Below are positions 58,810 to 64,000 of a stretch of DNA of 64,000 nucleotides, piece by piece. Source of the DNA: Diaporthe sp. PMI_573. Lineage: Eukaryota > Ascomycota > Sordariomycetes > Diaporthales > Diaporthaceae. The position numbers and the translations under genes were made by a program. The stretch lies in the NCBI GenBank assembly GCA_021399435.1, contig JAJTUP010000002.1, forward strand, positions 3,286,001-3,350,000. The letters are read 5' to 3'. The notes under the pieces are model-generated. The model made no database searches. It saw only the letters and a program-made list of their open reading frames with translations, and was not told the DNA's origin. Each line of letters opens with the position of its first letter. Position 1 is the stretch's first letter.

Positions 58810-60676
58810 ATGTCTGGCTATCGCGCCCCGGACAAGGACCACCTAGGGGCCAGCGCCGTCGAGCCAGCCGGTCACCATGGAGGTGGGACATCGGAGTTGT
58901 CGACCGACGAGGCCACGGGCGATTTTCGGGCTATCGACCCGCACAGCGGCGTGAAGAGAGGACTGAAGACCAGGCATCTGTCCATGATGGCCCTAGCTGG
59001 CATCATTGGTCCTGGTTTGCTCGTTGGCTCGGGTGGTGCCCTATCCAGTGGTGGGCCGGCCGCACTGCTGATCGGATTCGGCACTATCGGTATCCTGGCA
59101 TTCTCAATAATGCAAAGCCTAGGGGAGCTCACGACATTATATCCATCTGGTGGGGCTTTTACAGCGCTAGCAGATCGTTTTGTGGATAAGGCCTTTGGGG
59201 TAGCAGTGGGCTGGAATTATTTCATAATTTGTAAGCGGTTTCGTCTTCCTGTCGTGACCGTCTTGTCTTCAGGAGGATTGCAACAAGCCCAAGAGGGATT
59301 ATCTTCTGTGAAAGCGAGCGATCCCACGTCTTTAACAGCTCGTGTCTCTCAGACCTAACGTCTCACGTTCAAACAGGGTTCGCAGTGCTAGCGAATGAAT
59401 ACAACGCCATATCCAGCATCTTGGTTTTCTGGAGTGACAAAGTGCCGCTGTGGGGGTATTTCCTTCTATTATGGGTAGGTTCCAACGAGCGGGTGCATCT
59501 CTTTCCAACTCTCAACCTCATTCCATCTGACGACCTGCTCACACGTCATAGTTTGCCTTCCTTGGTTTCCAGCTCCTTGGTATCGAGACCTTTGGTGAAG
59601 CCGAGTTCTGGCTTGCCCTCATCAAACTCGGCGGCCTTGTCGCATTTTTCTTGTTCTCCATCGTATATGCATCGGGCGGTATCCAGGGCGTGCCCAGTAT
59701 AGGTTTCAAATACTGGCATGATCCAGGCGCTTTCGCCAGCGGGTTCCGCGGTGTTGCGACAGTCTTCGTATTTTGTTCCACATTTTACGCAGGCTGTGAA
59801 TCGGTTGCAGTTGCCGCTACAGAAACCAAGAATCCACGAGTCGCAGTACCTTTGGCGATTAGACAGGTCTTCTGGCGCATCGTCTTTGTGTATATGGGGT
59901 CGGCCTTCTTTTTCGGCTTGACATGTCCATCCAACGCGGAAGGGCTTGTCTCGGCTAAAAGCAAGGCTTTACAGAGCCCAATGACGGTCGCCCTCCAGAA
60001 TGCGGGTTGGGAAGGAGGTGTGCACCTGATAAACGCCTTCATCCTCATAACCTGTCTCTCGGCAGTCAACAGCTCCATCTACATTGGCAGCCGCACGCTG
60101 CTCTTCATGGGCCAGGATGGGAAAGCTCCACGTATCTTAGGCTGGACTGACAAGCGAGGCGTTCCAGTTCCCGCAATCGTTTTCACCAATGCGTGCGGTG
60201 CGTTGAGCATGATGAACATCTCTACCGGAGCAGGAGCGGCGTACAGCTATATCGTGAATCTATCAGGAGTATCCACATTCCTGGTCTGGGGGAGCATCAG
60301 CTACATCCACATCAAATTCCGGAACGCGTGGAAGGTGCAGGGCTACACAGAAGCGGATCTGCCATTCAAATCCCTCTGGTATCCATGGAATGCCTACTTT
60401 GGTCTTGCTGCCAACATCTTCCTGGCGCTTGTCCAGGGATGGACGAACTTGAGCCCATTCAATGCCGGCGCATTCGTGGACGCATACATTCTTTTGCCAC
60501 TGTTTCCAATTATCGTCTTTGCCTACAAGTTCTTCTACAGGACAAAGTTTTGGAAAGCGCATGAGATTGACCTGCGTTCTGGAAGAAGACGAGATTTGGA
60601 GGAGGTCGAAGAGCTTGCAGATGGCATATTGTCAGATAACCGTCCATGGTGGGAAAAAATCTGGGAGAGTTTCTAA
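58810..60676 (+). CDS. Amino acid permease, YAT family (second paralogue)
   Basis: Exons are 58810-59230, 59377-59474 and 59552-60676 (547 aa); introns are 146 and 77 nt. Segment 1 has LSMMALAGIIGPGLLVGSGG, the APC substrate-binding loop. It is followed by SLGELTTLYPSGGAFTALAD, and by a WNYFII..W FAVLANEYNAIS block rebuilt by splicing. Later hallmarks are GVPSIGFKYWHDPGAF, FYAGCESVAVAATETKNPRVAVP and the tail RTKFWKAHEIDL. About 12 membrane spans are predicted, and it is a plasma membrane amino acid/proton symporter. It is a divergent paralogue of the permease at 37.6-39.5 kb, with no close relation in intron positions. In the glycine-rich loop it has IIGPG where the other has AIGTG, so the two may differ in substrate. 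Substrate is not predictable here. Confidence 0.94.
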
Positions 60677-63600
60677 ATGAAACCATAGTGTCCAAACCTT
60701 AGAATGAGAAGTATGTGCTACACATTTCGAGAGCCTGTGAATAGTATCGAGAACGTGTACTTAAGACTCGTGCAAGGGTAGAGGCCGTGCCACACAACTG
60801 AATAGAATGAAATGCGTACTAATAAAGCGCAGCCGGCGCTATAGTACCAGAGGGAAGCCCTGGAAGATTCTGCTACCGGAAAGTTGTTGTGCCGTGCTGA
60901 GGTTTCTAACCATAGCCATTCCAATAGGGCCGGATGCAGCCTTAACAAAACAGGTTCCTTTTTCTTGACTTACGGTCTTTGTGACATACCTTCCCAAAAG
61001 GAAATCCTCCCATATCAGACCCTAAACTGAGGCAGCCCAGGCAAGAGCTAGTCGAACAACCACACCTAGAACACATTGTATGCTCCCTCACTGTCTTCCG
61101 ACGACAGGTAAGGGAGAAGACGAGAAGAGAGCAACACAGAGATGAATGAACCGAATAAGAAAAGAGTGAGTTGGTAACGAAACATGAGTATCTAGAGAAG
61201 ATGACAGTGAAATGAAACCATTTTCGAATATCTGCAACCTCCAACTGGGGAACCGATTCGACCTTCAAACTACGGCGCAGCTTTGGCGCCCACCCTGGCG
61301 TTGCTGGCTTGGTCGAAAGGTGTCGTCGATTTGGTCCCATTTTTCAAAAGGGCCCCGAGCTGAGCCATATTGTCGTGGGAGAACCATCGGCACGCCTCAT
61401 GGCCAAATGGGTCGGACGCGTTGGGAGGCCGTTCACAGCTGAGAACAGGGGGCAAGTGATAGTGGTAGGGGCTGTAATCACACGTATTGTGAGTTTGGTA
61501 CTTCTGGCGGGAAGTTTCAAGATGACGGAGAAAGTAAATCAGCAAGTTCTTCAAGGATATGGGTGGTTTCGTTTTTAATCCGTGTACGTACGCTTCTTAA
61601 GCAGTATGTAGGCGGTCCGTTCATACGGTGGTAAACGCTTAATGTATATATAGCATGACCAAGATATTTTCGTCGGCGGTCCATCCAGAGATTGTCGTCA
61701 TTTTGAGCGCAATAAAGAATTTGTACATACCGTCAGGCCGTTCATTCTGATAATATATCTTATGATGTGTAAACGCTAGCATATACACTAGTGAAAAAAT
61801 GAACGGGGGAAAAGGATGAGACACCTGATTTCCAACTGGCATAAGCAGCAAAGAGATAGACGTGTCAGAGCCTGGGACTCCCATCGTCTGGTAATAAAGC
61901 GAGCCAAACTGAAGATTGATATGTGAATTCCAACTCTCACCGTCCTGAATTGTGACCGAGGGCAAGAGAATGACACTTCTTCGTTCTTGGGGCGGACCAT
62001 TGGATGTGCTGCTCCAGCTTCTCACAAGCAGCAGTATAACTAAGCCTGATTGTTCGATGTCGGGGATCAAGGCGCCACAAGTGTTTGCACTCGCCAATCT
62101 CAAAGCAAACCCTATGTGGGAAACTGCAGAGGGAACATGCCGAGAACCCAAGACGAAAAGGGGTGGTCAAGCTGGATCCTGCCATGCATTCAAGTGCATT
62201 GAAAATTCTTGAAGCAACAAGTCAAGTTTCAAAAGTCTTGTGTCCCCTATTTCGTCTTTCCAGGAATTCGACCATGTTCTAGCAACAACCTAGCGGCGCC
62301 TTGCCTGACGGAAAGGGGTAGCCCATTCTTTTGCTTCAGATTCTGCGGGCGATAATATCCCTGGCTGAAAACGAAGGGGTTCATTGGGCGCGCGAAAGAC
62401 TGAGGCGAGGGCGCCAAGGGCCTGTACTGATGCTGAATTGCCTAGCGAGTGGTCGGGTGCGAAGCCCTCGCAATTCGCATCGCAGCTGCAAGACGAGGAT
62501 GACAAGTGTGACCAGCGACGAAAACTATCGAGGATAATGCCTCAGAACATGACTCTCGGTGCGCCGGTGTTCATTTGGCTTACCGGAACCGGGCGTCGGA
62601 GCTCCTGGCTCGAGCTGTTTCTCCAAACCTGGAGGGTTAAATTTAGATCAGGATGTGGTTCACGAGCTGTGTAAGCGATTGGGGTCCAAGAGGCCATCAC
62701 GGTGACAGTTCGGCGGATAGGCATGGTAGTTCGTAAGCCGACAGCATGGAAGCTCTGGAGACAGTGTCAAACACCTCCACGGCCAGAGCACCCGGGGGCT
62801 CCTATTGAATAGAGATGCAGTTTCATGTATCGCGGGCTGGCATTGGTGGGTGGCTGAGGGCAGTCATGTCTCGAAACCATTGCAGTATTGCTCAAGCCTT
62901 GGTGTCTGGTCATCGTTCCGTCCAAGCAGCACTCGGAGGATTCATGCACACGCTTGTTCCCTGTGCAAATCCGCAACCAAGCCGAGGGGGATCTGCATAA
63001 TCCCCGTAATGGGCGAGCACAGCAATTCGTGACTCTTTGCGCCGCGGTGCAACAATGTTTGCAACAGCCCCAGAATTAATTCATCGCCACAGCGTTATGG
63101 AAAGGCACAATGCTGCCCAGGGGGACTTCTTCCCAAACGAGCTTGGGCCGCGAAAAGAACAATACGAATTCGAGCCTTCCTCACCTGTTGAAACTTCCCC
63201 TCAGAATTGGAGTTCTTGAAACCTCCTCGATCCCCTCCACGCCGGTCCTCACATCGCTTTTACCCCCCCCCCAGGACGCCTAGCCTGACGACGGGTTGTG
63301 CGGGCCATGGGCCAATGCTCGACTGGGTTCGAGTTCCTCGGGCCTGCTGAACCAGTTGGTCTCAAGTCGTGCGTGCAGACGCCATCTGGACATCCTCTGA
63401 TCTGATATTTGTCCAACTTTCATGCGGAGCTGGGGCCTTCCGAATATACTTAGACTTCGTCTGAAGAGGAGGATTCTTTACGCGAAGGTTGTGATTAGGC
63501 GTTTTCGCAAATCTAGCGTTGGATCTAAGATGGCTCCCGTCCGACAGTGACAGCACTGTCAAATTTGTCAGTGCTCGGCGACGTATTCTCCGGCACCACA

Positions 63601-64000
63601 TGGCGCATTGGAGGCAGCACCGGGTCCGCTGAGTCGTTCTGGAAGATAGAGCCAGAGAGTGATTGACGATATCCGCGTGACCATGAGAAAGAAGCATGAG
63701 GCTGCCCGCAAGAGAGGCACGGATTAGGTAGGGCCGTGGCTGGGCGGGTAATGACGGCGGTCGTTCATGGCAATCATGGCAATCATAAGTCGATCCACAA
63801 AGATCTCCCAAACGTTTGGTTCCGTGATCTACGCAACAGGATCTCGCCAATCGCTTCTCTGGATGCGACGTGGCCGCCAAACAAATCGCCGGCTGTGGGT
63901 ACGCAGCGGGCCCTTGATGCCGGCGACTATTCCACAGAAGACTGACCGAATCCCAGCGCCAATCACTCGGGATGGAGGTGAGGGCGGCGACCCCTTGCTC
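60677..64000. other. Gene-poor right end with repeat copy C
   Basis: No firm gene. Minus-strand 62185-61937 starts with ATG and reads as a Cys-containing, exon-like stretch (VCFEIGECKHLWRLDPRHRT) ending at a GTGAGA donor, but no convincing downstream exon was found. A minus-strand 44-residue frame at 61076-60942 is Cys-rich at its start (MCSRCGCSTSSCLGC). The plus-strand frame ending at 63219 and the minus-strand frame 63880-63362 match no family. Confidence 0.4.
61563..61643 (+). repeat. Dispersed repeat, copy C
   Basis: This segment matches copy B at about 80-90% over its first 65 bases. It is the least RIP-altered version at the block corresponding to the TA-alternating stretch of copy A. 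Confidence 0.75.

Noticed and set aside
61639..62151. 170-codon minus-strand frame
   Set aside because: It starts with TTG rather than ATG and matches no known protein; the overlapping ATG-initiated stretch is a better candidate.
63290..63360. GGTTCGA-type string resembling a tRNA T-arm
   Set aside because: The flanking bases do not form a T stem, and no acceptor or anticodon arm could be placed.
63362..63880. 172-codon minus-strand frame with several cysteines
   Set aside because: No signal peptide or recognisable motif, and arginine-rich composition suggests chance.

Overview
The window is nuclear DNA of a filamentous ascomycete (Pezizomycotina, most likely Sordariomycetes). The evidence is genes split by short introns of about 50-280 nt with GT..AG borders and CTAAC/CTGAC branch points, a MedA/Acon-3 developmental regulator, a fungal GYF protein, a class III chitinase with CBM1 modules, a UstYa-type oxidase, and dispersed repeats whose differences look like RIP. 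There is no operon structure. No CRISPR array, rRNA or tRNA gene was found by eye.

Layout, left to right. 1-13 kb holds four genes, all on the minus strand: a berberine-bridge-type FAD oxidase, a BTB/POZ protein, a four-exon UstYa-family (DUF3328) oxidase that no single reading frame shows, and a secreted GH18 chitinase with three C-terminal CBM1 modules. 13-19.9 kb is gene-poor, with one small membrane-protein gene model at 15.6-16.1 kb. 19.9-22.7 kb is medA on the minus strand, reconstructed as four exons. 22.7-36.8 kb is a long gene-poor stretch with simple repeats, a weak small-gene candidate at 30.5 kb and a degenerate HET-like relic near 31.5 kb. 36.9-39.5 kb has a two-exon small membrane protein converging on a four-exon YAT-family amino acid permease.

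The right half is denser. 41.7-50.2 kb holds two large housekeeping genes on the plus strand, a GYF-domain protein with a polyglutamine tract and an Emw1/TTC27-type TPR protein. 51.6-52.4 kb holds a four-exon ML-domain (NPC2/PG-PI transfer) protein on the minus strand. 53.6-54.0 kb holds a small secreted-protein gene broken by a stop at codon 2. 55.7-60.7 kb holds a five-exon PhoD-type phosphoesterase and a second, three-exon amino acid permease. The last 3.3 kb has no firm gene.

The intact functions fit a saprobe or host-associated fungus: wall and chitin degradation, amino acid and phosphate scavenging, lipid transfer, secondary-metabolite-type oxidases and conidiation control. The UstYa and BBE oxidases lie about 5.5 kb apart with the BTB gene between them. 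No peptide precursor, PKS or NRPS was seen, so a metabolite cluster is only a possibility. The gene models below were built by hand. Every stated exon set sums to whole codons and joins in frame.
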